This document shows, one piece after another, positions 1 through 8,118 of a stretch of 49,208 nt of DNA (the first letter of the stretch is position 1; each line of letters begins with the position of its first letter). The notes below the pieces were generated by a model, which searched no databases, was not told where the DNA came from, and saw nothing but the letters and a program-made list of their open reading frames with translations. Origin of the DNA: Candidatus Gastranaerophilales bacterium (GTDB lineage Bacteria > Cyanobacteriota > Vampirovibrionia > Gastranaerophilales > Gastranaerophilaceae); NCBI GenBank assembly GCA_944326685.1, contig CALVEV010000010.1:1-49208 (forward strand), given 5' to 3'. Made by a program: the position numbers and the translations under genes.

Positions 1-409
1 AATTCGGTGCATGAAAAAATGTAGCATTAACTCAAAGCAGCCATTTAGTTGACGATTTTCGGTACCATAGTGTAGAATAGAAACTGTTCATCATCAAAAA
101 ATAAATATTAATCCCCCCTGTATCGTCCAATAGCAACCTGTAAGGGCTCACTATAGACATATAAGTTAAGAATAAATTCATCATTATCATGAGTTTAGTT
201 CTCGTGCTAATTTTTGAGGATGGAATAAAGGTATTTAAGAGGCAGGATTGAGAAACAGCAGTTGTACAAAAATTTTATATCCAATTAAAATAGCTGATTT
301 GTGCAGCGGCTCTAAAGCAATTCCACGCAGGTTAATAAAGAAAAAATTTAATAAATTTCTACAAAAAGGCAATTTTAACAATGCTGAAGAACTTTATATA
401 TGTATAGCT
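1..409. other. Left flank without a supported gene
   Basis: I find no supported gene here. An open frame continuous with the transposase can be started at a TTG at 248, adding 54 residues, but that extension does not look like the usual start of this transposase family, so I treat it as untranslated flank. The stretch probably contains the left end of the insertion sequence. I could not identify a convincing terminal inverted repeat or target-site duplication. Confidence 0.4.
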
Positions 410-1387
410 ATGAATATAGAAAGTACTTTATGTAAAAATTTTAAAAACCTTATAGATTTAAGGACAATCTTTAGAACAAATGAAGATTGCATAAGATTCT
501 TGGAAGAACTTATTTGGGAAGGTGAACCTGTCAGCCCTTTTGATAAAACTTCTAAGGTATACAAGTGCAAAGATGGCTGGTACAAATGTAAAAACACCGG
601 TAAGGAATTTAATATTCTTACTGGAACACTTTTTCAGGGTACAAAAATAGATTTAACTATCTGGTTTGAAATAATTTTTCGGGAAAATTCAGATAAAAGC
701 GGTTTAGCAGCTACTACTGTTATGAGAGATTACGGAATTTCTTACAAAGCAGCCTGGAATATGTTGCATAAAATAAGAAATGTCATGGGTAAAGAAAATC
801 ACCAGAAATTAAGCGGAACTGTTGAAGTCGACGAGTATCATGCAGGCGGTTCTCTAAAGAATATGCACTATGATAAAAAATTAAAAGTAAAGCAAATACC
901 TAATCAAAATAAAAAGTTGTTACAAGGATTTGTAGAACGAAACGGAGACTCAGTTATTAGAGTTATCTCAAATATGTCAGATAGTACATTAAATGCAGGA
1001 ATCCTAAAATATGTAGAAAGAGGTTCAACTTTATACAGTGATGATAACCCGAGTTATCAGAAGTTACCTCCTCTTTATAAGCAGGCTACGGTAGTTCATA
1101 GCAAGGGAAATTATGTGAACAAGAATGATAAAAATATTCACACTAACACTATAGAATGTGTTTGGTCAGGATTTAAGCGGGTAGAAAATGTTCATATTGT
1201 GATTTCAGTAAAGCATACACAAAATTATGCAAACGAAACAGTTTTCAGGTATAATACAAGAAAGATGGAATCTAGTGAAGCATGTATCTGGTTTTTACAG
1301 AATATACAGGATACAAAAATTACCTGGAAAGAAATTAGAGATGGAAAATATAGAAAATATAATAGAAATCAAAAGAGGGCTGCATAA
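410..1387 (+). CDS. IS1595-family (ISXO2-like) transposase
   Basis: This is a DDE-type transposase of the IS1595 family. The layout is an N-terminal region with the family pattern EDCIRFLEELIWEG, a short ribbon-like segment followed by TGTLFQGTK, and a catalytic core with Asp in VEVDEYHAGG, Asp in LYSDDNPSY and the HTNTIECVW motif that closes the active site. The N-terminal ribbon, which often has two CxxC pairs in this family, reads SPFD and CKNT here, so the zinc ligands are incomplete. I recall similar variants among ISXO2-like proteins of gut bacteria, so this may be a subgroup trait and not decay. I chose the ATG at 410 because it gives the usual family N-terminus; an in-frame TTG at 248 would lengthen the protein from 325 to 379 residues. 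The frame is intact, so the element could be active. Confidence 0.85.
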   Translation: MNIESTLCKNFKNLIDLRTIFRTNEDCIRFLEELIWEGEPVSPFDKTSKVYKCKDGWYKCKNTGKEFNILTGTLFQGTKIDLTIWFEIIFRENSDKSGLAATTVMRDYGISYKAAWNMLHKIRNVMGKENHQKLSGTVEVDEYHAGGSLKNMHYDKKLKVKQIPNQNKKLLQGFVERNGDSVIRVISNMSDSTLNAGILKYVERGSTLYSDDNPSYQKLPPLYKQATVVHSKGNYVNKNDKNIHTNTIECVWSGFKRVENVHIVISVKHTQNYANETVFRYNTRKMESSEACIWFLQNIQDTKITWKEIRDGKYRKYNRNQKRAA

Positions 1388-1829
1388 GGTTTGTGGGCGA
1401 GACATGGTGAACGTTATCGCTGAAACTGAAAAATGCGAAGATTTTTATAGGAATGTGTTTATTATTTACGGTTTAATATATAATACTGAAACAATTATGC
1501 AAAAGCGGACTTTTGTTGCTGCAATTACGGAATATTTTATTTTGAACAGATTACCTGAAGATAGTTTATATCTTAAAGACGGCAAGTATGAAGCGAGCAA
1601 TAAGAAAGAATTAAAAAAACTTTTAGAAGATACTATTAATGTTTTTTATACTATACGTAATACCTGCAACTCGGACGAAGATTTTAAGAAAAAATACGCA
1701 GAACATTTTAATGAAGACGTAAAAAATTTCAGCAAAGAAATCTCAGAAGACAGGGATGATTCTTTATCCGATTTTGCCAAAACAATTAGAAAAATTTATA
1801 ATTCTAAGGATAAAAATGACGATTGTTAA
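1341..1829 (+). CDS. Unknown protein overlapping the transposase 3' end
   Basis: I do not recognise this protein. It is about 162 residues if translation starts at the ATG at 1341 (GGAAAG lies nine bases upstream) or 141 residues from the ATG at 1404. It is soluble, charged and mostly helical, with no signal peptide and a very acidic and lysine-rich C-terminal third. It overlaps the end of the transposase gene in another frame and is on the same strand, so the two are probably co-transcribed and possibly translationally coupled. Whether it is an IS passenger gene or the first host gene after the element depends on where the right end lies, which I could not fix. Confidence 0.55.
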   Translation: MENIENIIEIKRGLHKVCGRDMVNVIAETEKCEDFYRNVFIIYGLIYNTETIMQKRTFVAAITEYFILNRLPEDSLYLKDGKYEASNKKELKKLLEDTINVFYTIRNTCNSDEDFKKKYAEHFNEDVKNFSKEISEDRDDSLSDFAKTIRKIYNSKDKNDDC

Positions 1830-1883
1830 GCATTATTAATCGTTTTAACCTATTTAGTGGAATTTGCTACATAAGTCCCTTAT

Positions 1884-2672
1884 TTATTTTATTTTTTTTG
1901 CTATTTTATTTCGCTCTTCTGAAATGAATTTAAATGTCATTTCTTTTAATAATTTTAACTTTTCTGAAAACATATATAACGGTTCATAATCAACTAAATC
2001 TTTTTCTGAAACTTCTTCTCCCATATCTTTTAATTTTTTTGCATATTTTAACTGTTCAGAATAAGCATGTTGCTCTTGCTCTAATTCATATCTTGCATCT
2101 TGTAAATGTAAAATTTTATCTGAATTTGATTTCCCTTTTAGAAAATTTAATGTTCTTTCATTTACATTATCTAAGACTATTTTTTTATCAGCATTCAAGC
2201 CTTCATTATTATACAAAACATTTATAAACCAATTATCTCGCTTAGTATCATATTTTCCTTCTCTATACAATTTTTGAGTTAATGCTGTATGCTTTGGATT
2301 AGATAAAGTATCTAATACATGTGTATTTTCATGTATTATTGTTACTAATGAATCCTTTGAAATCTTTGAACGCTTTGTTGGAATTTCTAAAGTCATGCCA
2401 CTTATATAATTTCTTGAATCATATAAATAAGCAGATGCTCCGCAAAAATCTTTTAACTCTTTTAATGATTTTATTTCAATTTTCTTTTTTTCTGGTAAAT
2501 GTCTTTTATAAATAGATTTAAATTCATTTATTGAAATCTTACTATCCGCATGCATCAATTTTAAATCATCAAAAAGCTTTTCATTCAATAAAGAAACAAT
2601 CTTTTTTCTATCTGAAGCACTACCTTTTATATAATTATATGAAAATTTTACATCTGGTGATACTTTTAACAT
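1884..2672 (-). CDS. Putative zinc peptidase-like protein (HExxH)
   Basis: This 262-residue protein has no family I can name. Residues 114-118 read HENTH, a canonical HExxH zinc-binding and catalytic motif, preceded by a hydrophobic stretch (LVTII) as in zincin active-site helices. About 80 residues later the segment ELEQEQHAY (196-204) offers glutamates that could be the third zinc ligand, as in gluzincins. The rest is charged and helical with no signal peptide or membrane segment, so an intracellular or non-classically exported protein is likely. No Shine-Dalgarno sequence is seen before the ATG. The peptidase role is inferred from the motif alone. Confidence 0.6.
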   Translation of the reverse strand: MLKVSPDVKFSYNYIKGSASDRKKIVSLLNEKLFDDLKLMHADSKISINEFKSIYKRHLPEKKKIEIKSLKELKDFCGASAYLYDSRNYISGMTLEIPTKRSKISKDSLVTIIHENTHVLDTLSNPKHTALTQKLYREGKYDTKRDNWFINVLYNNEGLNADKKIVLDNVNERTLNFLKGKSNSDKILHLQDARYELEQEQHAYSEQLKYAKKLKDMGEEVSEKDLVDYEPLYMFSEKLKLLKEMTFKFISEERNKIAKKIK

Positions 2673-2705
2673 ACTTATATAAAATATGTAAAATATTTTT
2701 TTGCT

Positions 2706-2741
2706 AATAAAAGAGGAAGAAATAAATCTCCCTCTTTTATT
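2706..2741 (-). terminator. Terminator after uridine phosphorylase
   Basis: Perfect 11-bp arms (2706-2716 and 2731-2741, AATAAAAGAGG with its complement) flank a 14-base loop. The hairpin lies between the end of the uridine phosphorylase gene and the start of the HExxH gene, both on the minus strand. The arms end in T-rich sequence, so it can act as an intrinsic terminator. Confidence 0.6.
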
Positions 2742-2754
2742 TTTATTAATTTAA

Positions 2755-3522
2755 TTATTTATTTTCAGCGATCATTAACCTAATTGCGTCAACTGCTGTC
2801 TTTATTGCAGAATCAGTATCATGTACAACAGGATTATCTAAACCTGCCTTTTCTCTTTCTTGGTTTGCTATTACTAAAAATACGGAACCAACTTTTACAT
2901 GTAAATATGCGGCAACTGTAAATAATGCAGCTGATTCCATTTCTGATGCTAAGCATCCTAATTTTAACCAAGCATTCCACTTGTTAATTAATTCATAATT
3001 TACTGGCATTAAAGCTGGAGAATGTTGTCCATAGAATGAATCCTTACATTGAACAACTCCAACATGATATGGTTTATCAGCATTTTTTGCAGCTTGAACT
3101 AATTTTTCAACAATATCGAAACTTGCAACTGCTGGGAATTCTATTGGAGCGTACTCTTTTGATGTCCCTTCCATTCTTATTGCTCCTGTAGGAATAACAA
3201 TATCACCACCTTTTACATTGATATCCATACCACCACAGGTTCCAACTCTTATAAATTTTCTTGCTCCTACTTTTACCAATTCCTCTAAAGCAATCGCAGC
3301 TGATGGACCACCAATACCGGTTGATGTTACACTTACCATTACCCCATCTAAGAATCCTGTATATGTTACATATTCTCTTTTATCTGCCACTAATCTTGCA
3401 TCATCAAAATATTCTGCAATTTTTTTACACCTTTTTGGATCACCTGGTAAAATAACATATTCACCAACATCACCTTCTTTTAAATCTATGTGATATTGTT
3501 TTCCATCTTCTGCATATTTCAT
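2755..3522 (-). CDS. udp: Uridine phosphorylase
   Basis: This enzyme splits uridine with phosphate into uracil and ribose-1-phosphate in pyrimidine salvage. The 255-residue protein has the NP-I phosphorylase layout: ILPGDPKR (24-31) for phosphate binding, STGIGGPS (67-74), RVGTCGG (92-98) and the SEMESAAL segment (193-200) that contacts the ribose. It aligns along its length with enterobacterial Udp; another NP-I nucleoside phosphorylase specificity cannot be excluded. I chose the ATG at 3522, not the GTG nine bases upstream, because AGAGG sits eight bases before the ATG and the GTG lies within the ribosome-binding region. The gene is monocistronic with a terminator downstream. Confidence 0.9.
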   Translation of the reverse strand: MKYAEDGKQYHIDLKEGDVGEYVILPGDPKRCKKIAEYFDDARLVADKREYVTYTGFLDGVMVSVTSTGIGGPSAAIALEELVKVGARKFIRVGTCGGMDINVKGGDIVIPTGAIRMEGTSKEYAPIEFPAVASFDIVEKLVQAAKNADKPYHVGVVQCKDSFYGQHSPALMPVNYELINKWNAWLKLGCLASEMESAALFTVAAYLHVKVGSVFLVIANQEREKAGLDNPVVHDTDSAIKTAVDAIRLMIAENK

Positions 3523-3587
3523 AATAAACACCTCTAAAATTAAACTAACTTTTGAATTTTACCAATTATTTATATCTCTGTCAAACA

Positions 3588-3983
3588 CTATTGCATATAA
3601 TCCGAAAAATTTTTACTTAGCTCTATACTATAACCACAACCTTCTGGTGGAGTTAAATACTTTCCACTAGTTAATGATTTTACTAATGGATACTTCCTAC
3701 AATATAAAGATCTAAAAAAATAGTACTTACAACTATTATCTTGTTGCAAAGCTTTACAAGTAAATAAAATTTCTCCTTTTTCATTTTTTCCACTGGGATA
3801 AAATAAATTCAAACGTTTATTTTTTCTTTTTAATTCATTGAACAATATTTCATTTGTTATTGGTTTATCATATGCAAAAAATACAATATTCCGACAACAT
3901 CTACCACATTTCTTACATTGACCTTTTAAAATATATTTAGGAGAATATAATTTATTTAATAAATATTTTATAAAATCTATCAT
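3588..3983 (-). CDS. YkgJ-like cysteine-cluster protein
   Basis: This 131-residue protein belongs to the YkgJ/UPF0153 CxxCxxCC family of putative zinc- or iron-binding proteins. The signature cysteines are C23, C26, C29 and C30, followed by the conserved downstream cysteines C76, C85, C95 and C116 in the expected FTCKAL, C-x9-C and GCGY contexts. No enzymatic activity is established for the family. The gene starts three bases after the stop codon of the methyltransferase gene and is therefore the second gene of a two-gene operon. Pairing with a methyltransferase may mean that the two act on the same substrate, but this is only inference. Confidence 0.8.
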   Translation of the reverse strand: MIDFIKYLLNKLYSPKYILKGQCKKCGRCCRNIVFFAYDKPITNEILFNELKRKNKRLNLFYPSGKNEKGEILFTCKALQQDNSCKYYFFRSLYCRKYPLVKSLTSGKYLTPPEGCGYSIELSKNFSDYMQ

Positions 3984-3986
3984 AGA

Positions 3987-4742
3987 TTACTCTTTTTCTA
4001 TTATTGATAAGTAACGTTCATGCTTATACTTATAAAACATGTTATCTAACAATAATGATTTATATTTTAGTCCAGACATAAGATTTTTTTGAGTATTAAA
4101 CTCCTCTTCCCCCTGATTTATAATCACCATTTTCCCATGTTTACTCAACAATGAATAAGCATGCTCAAATAATTTTTTAGGAAGAAAATATTTATCTGGC
4201 AACCCCCAATACCTATGAGGGCCAATCAAAACAAAAGGTAATATCCATATTATATAATCATATCGATTATTTATATTCTTTAGATCATCTGGAATATAAT
4301 TAACTCCTGATAATCCTTTCATATAATACTTTGCAACTTCTAAACGATTATAAAAATTAGCATATAATCTGTAAGCATCTATTTCGACACCATCAAGAAA
4401 TAAATTATTACAATATTTCTTAAAATAAGAAAATTCTGCACGAACATAATACCAATTTTTTGAACCAATATCTAAAACTCTTAAAGTGTCACAATTTTCA
4501 ATGTTTAAATATTTATCTAATAAATCAATAATATACAAGTTTTGACAATAATTTGAAATTGTTGAATTATTCTTATAATCTAACAAATTATATTTCTCTA
4601 TTATATTTTTTTCACGATTTATTTCTTCGTCTAAAAATATTAACGTAGACTTATCTTCGTTTTCTTCATAATAATTCTTGCGAGAAAAATGAATTTTACG
4701 ACGTAAGAAAAAATCTATACTATTTCGCAAATTTAATAACAT
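3987..4742 (-). CDS. SAM-dependent methyltransferase-like protein
   Basis: This 251-residue protein looks like a class I methyltransferase. Residues 89-94 read VLDIGS, the SAM-binding motif I; DGVEIDAYR (117-125) matches motif II with an acidic residue for the ribose, and DYIIWILPF (162-170) fits motif IV. The N-terminal 80 residues are basic and helical and are not part of the Rossmann fold. The substrate is unknown. The gene leads the pair with the YkgJ-like gene. No Shine-Dalgarno sequence is present; a TATATT hexamer ends six bases before the ATG, directly after the terminator hairpin at 4763-4792, which fits a leaderless transcript. Confidence 0.7.
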   Translation of the reverse strand: MLLNLRNSIDFFLRRKIHFSRKNYYEENEDKSTLIFLDEEINREKNIIEKYNLLDYKNNSTISNYCQNLYIIDLLDKYLNIENCDTLRVLDIGSKNWYYVRAEFSYFKKYCNNLFLDGVEIDAYRLYANFYNRLEVAKYYMKGLSGVNYIPDDLKNINNRYDYIIWILPFVLIGPHRYWGLPDKYFLPKKLFEHAYSLLSKHGKMVIINQGEEEFNTQKNLMSGLKYKSLLLDNMFYKYKHERYLSIIEKE

Positions 4743-4762
4743 AAAAATAATATATCATATAA

Positions 4763-4792
4763 AAGGAGGTAAAGTTTAAACTTTACCTCCTT
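4763..4792 (-). terminator. Perfect 30-bp palindromic terminator
   Basis: The 30 bases are a perfect palindrome with arms AAGGAGGTAAAG and its complement around a central TTTAAA. On the minus strand the hairpin is followed by TTTTATATG, so it is an intrinsic terminator for the secreted barrel-like gene. The left arm also happens to spell a strong Shine-Dalgarno sequence, but no start codon follows it at a useful distance. Confidence 0.8.
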
Positions 4793-4816
4793 AATCTATT
4801 GAATATAAATTAATTA

Positions 4817-5659
4817 TTAGAATGTATATCTAATACCAGCTGTAGCATGTTTTCCTAAATGAACATCTTTACCACCGCCAGCTACAAATTCTACATCTTT
4901 GTAACCAACACTAGCGTTTGCTTTATATGTTTCAACAATTGAACCAACATGAGTTGATCTATTGTTATAACCTAATTTAGCAGCGCCACCAACACCAGCT
5001 TCAGCACCAACTCTTACACCATTATCAAATTCATGTTTGTATTTTGCAACTGCTGAAATTTCTGGAGCAAAAGCACCTTTTGCATCGTTGTTTACTTTTT
5101 CTAATCTTGTATGTAATCCAACTTCTGGTCCTACTGAAACACCTTTACCTAATGGGTAGTTGTAACCAGCTTTTAATTTTAAACCACCAATTACATCATC
5201 ACGTGTTTTACCTAAGAACATGTGAGCATCAACATTAGTTTTACCTTTTTCAACTTTTGCTGTTAATGTTCCAGCATTTTTTACATAATCAGAATGAAGA
5301 TATCCTGCACCATAAGTAACTTTTGTTTCTGGTTTTAATCTTGGATCTCTAATCATTTTTGAAGATGTTGAGTATTCTAAATTTCCATTTAAACCTTGTG
5401 GAGTAACTTTTCCAATAAATTTTCCTTTTTGTTTTGTTACTGTTACCATTCCTTTTGGAGCTTTTTTTGCTGCAGCCATCATTTTTTGAGCATCTGCAAA
5501 AGCTATTGTTGATGCAGAATCAACTTTATGAGAAACCGCTTTTTGTACTACATGAGCGATTGAATCACTTTTTGTCATTGTTTTTGCTGCTTTTTGAGCA
5601 TGTCCTGCTACTCCAGATGTAGCCATTGTTAGGGCCATAATTCCTGTTCTTAAATTCAT
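4817..5659 (-). CDS. Secreted, outer-membrane barrel-like protein
   Basis: I do not recognise the family of this 280-residue protein. The first 20 or so residues are a plausible signal peptide ending near GHA. Residues 25-75 are a lysine- and alanine-rich linker. From about residue 80 the sequence alternates between short polar turns and strand-like segments rich in glycine, and it ends in GIRYTF; a C-terminal aromatic residue on a last strand is the usual signal for insertion by the BAM machinery. An outer-membrane beta-barrel of about eight to ten strands is my inference. AAGGAGG lies seven bases upstream of the ATG, one of the strongest ribosome-binding sites in the window, and a strong terminator follows, so high expression is likely. 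Confidence 0.65.
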   Translation of the reverse strand: MNLRTGIMALTMATSGVAGHAQKAAKTMTKSDSIAHVVQKAVSHKVDSASTIAFADAQKMMAAAKKAPKGMVTVTKQKGKFIGKVTPQGLNGNLEYSTSSKMIRDPRLKPETKVTYGAGYLHSDYVKNAGTLTAKVEKGKTNVDAHMFLGKTRDDVIGGLKLKAGYNYPLGKGVSVGPEVGLHTRLEKVNNDAKGAFAPEISAVAKYKHEFDNGVRVGAEAGVGGAAKLGYNNRSTHVGSIVETYKANASVGYKDVEFVAGGGKDVHLGKHATAGIRYTF

Positions 5660-5678
5660 ATTCTTAACCTCCTTAATA

Positions 5679-5712
5679 AACTAGTGTAAATTTCTCTTAT
5701 TTCAACTAGTGT
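5679..5712. repeat. Direct repeat AACTAGTGT in the leader of the barrel gene
   Basis: The nonamer AACTAGTGT occurs at 5679-5687 and again at 5704-5712, a 25-base period. Both copies lie between the start codon of the secreted barrel-like gene and a TATACT hexamer further upstream on the minus strand. A regulator site on successive helical turns is possible. Confidence 0.35.
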
Positions 5713-5790
5713 TCTTTTAGTATAAAAACAAACATATAATTTTTTGCTATTTTTTGATTTTTATTTGTCACAAATCTTTACATTGATAAC

Positions 5791-6204
5791 TTAAAATTTA
5801 CTCAATAACTTTATTAAGCTTCGCTTAATTGTCTTTTCGATTGGTTTAACATAATTCAATACAATACTTTCATTTTTAATCAAAAGTTTTCTAGCTTGTC
5901 CTGTTTTAGGATAAAGAGAATAAAAATTTTCTCTATATGCAATATCAGCTTTTCTAACACTTTTTGAAGATTTATATAAATCAAATAAATTTCGTTTAAT
6001 ATATTCTGGATAATTTTTTGTTTTATATTTTTTTCTTGCCAATAATGCAACTGTAGGTTTATTTTTACAATCAACTAAATGATTAATAGCTGTGCTAATA
6101 TCAGATTCTTCAGGACGGAATCTGGTATCTAATAGAACATTATTCCAATATGCATTATGTTTAATCTTTTCATATTTAGTAGATACACCTAAAATTGTTT
6201 CCAT
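5791..6204 (-). CDS. Hypothetical protein, 137 residues
   Basis: I do not recognise this protein. It is basic, soluble and predicted to be mostly helical, without a signal peptide or membrane segment. Lysine and tyrosine are abundant and there is no motif I can assign. AAAGGAG lies seven bases upstream of the ATG, so translation is well supported. It stands alone between the barrel-like gene and the divergent ogt gene. Confidence 0.6.
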   Translation of the reverse strand: METILGVSTKYEKIKHNAYWNNVLLDTRFRPEESDISTAINHLVDCKNKPTVALLARKKYKTKNYPEYIKRNLFDLYKSSKSVRKADIAYRENFYSLYPKTGQARKLLIKNESIVLNYVKPIEKTIKRSLIKLLSKF

Positions 6205-6300
6205 TCTATACTCCTTTAAACATTTTCATTAATAAAAAACATGTAAAAAATAATTTTGCTAATTTAATAATTTTAATATTAATAATAACCTCCGTATTGT

Positions 6301-6329
6301 TTGGAGATAATACTATAATATAGTATTAT
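6301..6329 (+). promoter_or_regulatory. ogt promoter with overlapping inverted repeat
   Basis: TTGGAG (6301-6306), a 17-base spacer and TATTAT (6324-6329) form a promoter whose -10 ends six bases before the ogt ATG, so the message is probably leaderless. A 19-base inverted repeat (6309-6327, nine-base arms AATACTATA and its complement around one A) covers the spacer and most of the -10. That position would suit an operator. A second hexamer, TATAAT at 6314-6319, lies inside the repeat and could be an alternative -10. Confidence 0.5.
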
Positions 6330-6335
6330 TACTAT

Positions 6336-6806
6336 ATGAAATACTCTTATGAATATGATACTAGCATCGGATTTATTAATATAATCGAAGAAAAAAATAA
6401 AATTATAGAATTATCAATTAATAAAATAATAAAAGATGCTAAAAAATGCGAAACAAATTTAATTAAAAAGACCTATATAGAAATTCAAGAATATTTAAAT
6501 GGAAAAAGAACCAAGTTTGATATTCCAATTTTATTGAAAGGTACAGAATTTCAGAAAAATGTTTGGCAAAAACTTATCTCTATTCCCTATGGAGAAGTTA
6601 CAAGTTACAAATATATTGCGACACTATTAGGCAATCCAAATTCATCAAGAGCTGTTGGAAAAGCATGTAATAAAAATCCATTGTTAATTATTGTCCCTTG
6701 TCATAGAATTTTAGGAAGCGATAAATCTCTAAAAGGCTTTGCTGCAGGAATAAATATTAAAGAAAAATTATTAAATTTAGAGGCTAAAGTATGTATGAAG
6801 AATTAG
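6336..6806 (+). CDS. ogt: Methylated-DNA-protein cysteine methyltransferase
   Basis: This suicide repair enzyme transfers the alkyl group from O6-alkylguanine in DNA onto its own cysteine. The 156-residue protein has a degenerate N-terminal domain and the conserved C-terminal domain with FQKNVWQKL, IPYGEVTSY, the RAVGKACNKNP segment (105-115) and the active-site PCHR with C122. The family normally reads IVPCHR, exactly as here. It overlaps the downstream uracil-DNA glycosylase gene by 16 bases, so the two form a DNA-repair operon. No Shine-Dalgarno sequence precedes the ATG; see the promoter entry for the likely leaderless start. Confidence 0.93.
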   Translation: MKYSYEYDTSIGFINIIEEKNKIIELSINKIIKDAKKCETNLIKKTYIEIQEYLNGKRTKFDIPILLKGTEFQKNVWQKLISIPYGEVTSYKYIATLLGNPNSSRAVGKACNKNPLLIIVPCHRILGSDKSLKGFAAGINIKEKLLNLEAKVCMKN

Positions 6807-7369
6807 AAAAAATTAAAGAAAAATGCTTATCTTGTAAAAAGTGTTCTTTATCAAATAGTCGTCATAAAGTAGTATTTTCAGGCGGAATTCCAAATTCTAA
6901 ATTGATGCTGATAGGAGAAGCTCCAGGATATTGGGAAGATCAAAAAGGCATTCCTTTTGTTGGGAAAGCTGGACAATTATTAGACAAAATATTTGAATGT
7001 GTTGGATTATCTAGAGAAAAAGATGTTTATATATGTAATACTATAAAATGTCGCCCTCCAGAAAATAGAAACCCACTTCCTGAAGAAAAACTTGCATGTG
7101 AAGAATATTTAAAATCACAAATTGATATTCTTAAGCCTAGAATAATTTTAGTTTGTGGAAATATTGCACTAAATACAATGCTCCCTAATGAAAGAGGAAT
7201 AACTCGTGCAAGAGGTAAATGGTTTGATGGTCCTTATGGTTCTAAAATGATGCCAATATTCCATCCTTCATACCTGCTTAGAAATGATTCCAGAGAAAAA
7301 GGCTCTCCTAAATGGCTAATGTGGCAAGATATAAAAGAAATCAAAAAAGAATATGATAAACTAAATTAA
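6791..7369 (+). CDS. Family 4 uracil-DNA glycosylase
   Basis: This enzyme removes uracil from DNA, starting base-excision repair of deaminated cytosines. The 192-residue protein has the family 4 pattern: C15 and C18 near the N-terminus with C87 (IKCRPP) and C103 as the four iron-sulfur ligands, GEAPG (42-46) for the active site, PFVGKAGQLLD, and HPSYLLR (158-164) for DNA contact. This family is common in thermophiles, Cyanobacteria and many anaerobes. The start overlaps the end of ogt, so translation is probably coupled. The 3' end overlaps the convergent thioredoxin gene by four bases. Confidence 0.93.
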   Translation: MYEELEKIKEKCLSCKKCSLSNSRHKVVFSGGIPNSKLMLIGEAPGYWEDQKGIPFVGKAGQLLDKIFECVGLSREKDVYICNTIKCRPPENRNPLPEEKLACEEYLKSQIDILKPRIILVCGNIALNTMLPNERGITRARGKWFDGPYGSKMMPIFHPSYLLRNDSREKGSPKWLMWQDIKEIKKEYDKLN

Positions 7370-7662
7370 ACAAATTTGCTTAATATATTCATTAACTCAA
7401 ATTTATTTTTAAATCCGGAAAATTTAGTAACAACTTCACCATTTTTGAATAAAATAAATGTTGGAAATCCCATAACACCGTATTTGCTAACTAAAGATGG
7501 ACTTTTATCTCCATCAACTTTTCCAAACCATATATCAGGAAGTTCTTTTAATACCTCGTTTTGTTTATTACAATAACTACACCATTTTGCAGAAAATATA
7601 ATAAGTTTAAGTCCCTTGGATGTTTGTTCATCAAAATTTTTTTCATCAATATCTATAATCAT
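7366..7662 (-). CDS. Thioredoxin-like protein
   Basis: This 98-residue cytoplasmic protein has the thioredoxin fold with active site WCSYC (C28, C31) and the conserved cis-proline in GFPTF (P67). The usual thioredoxin active site is WCGPC, so the SY dipeptide points to a specialised thioredoxin-like oxidoreductase with a shifted redox potential. It lacks a signal peptide. The gene converges on the uracil-DNA glycosylase gene. AGAGG lies about five to ten bases upstream of the ATG. Confidence 0.88.
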   Translation of the reverse strand: MIIDIDEKNFDEQTSKGLKLIIFSAKWCSYCNKQNEVLKELPDIWFGKVDGDKSPSLVSKYGVMGFPTFILFKNGEVVTKFSGFKNKFELMNILSKFV

Positions 7663-7851
7663 AATAACCTCTCTAACCTATATTAACCAATAATCAATAA
7701 AAAACATTCCCCAAATTGATAAATCAAAATGTAACAAGTTTGTTACAAAAATAATTTAAAAAAGCAATTATTTACTTTGTATATACTTTTTATATATAAG
7801 GGTTCAAAATTAGGACAGAGGAATAACAATTTAATAAAGGGGTATAATAAT

Positions 7852-8088
7852 ATGGCAATTGGGGCACGCGATTTTATTGACAAGCTATTAGTAGAAAAAT
7901 ATGCAAAAGAAAAAGTTGATAACCATGATAATTTGGAATCTAAAATAAAACCGGAAGAAGTCATGGATGTAATGAATATTGCATCACATAACGCAATAAA
8001 TTATTTAAAATTATCGCAAAGATTAGCTGTAGTTTGTTATGCCGTAAATTCAAAGGCAGCAAAATATTCGCCAGTTGCTCTAGCATAG
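7852..8088 (+). CDS. Hypothetical protein, 78 residues
   Basis: I do not recognise this small protein. It is predicted to be helical and soluble, with a charged first half and a more hydrophobic second half that includes LAVVCYAV. The ATG at 7852 was chosen over upstream starts because AAAGGGG sits nine bases before it. It converges on the phosphohexomutase gene. Confidence 0.6.
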   Translation: MAIGARDFIDKLLVEKYAKEKVDNHDNLESKIKPEEVMDVMNIASHNAINYLKLSQRLAVVCYAVNSKAAKYSPVALA

Positions 8089-8118
8089 GATTAATACAAG
8101 AATTAATAAGTGTTATAT

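Noticed and set aside
143..1880. Possible terminal inverted repeats of the insertion sequence (AGGGCTCACTATAG near 143 and AGGGACTTATGTAG read inward from 1880; also ATGTAGCA at 19-26)
   Set aside because: Only about half of the positions match and no target-site duplication flanks them, so the element's ends are not established.
8089..8118. Bidirectional terminator between the 78-residue gene and phosphohexomutase
   Set aside because: A six-base stem (AAGTGT/ACACTT) with a seven-base loop exists but has low predicted stability and no clear T-run, so I did not list it.
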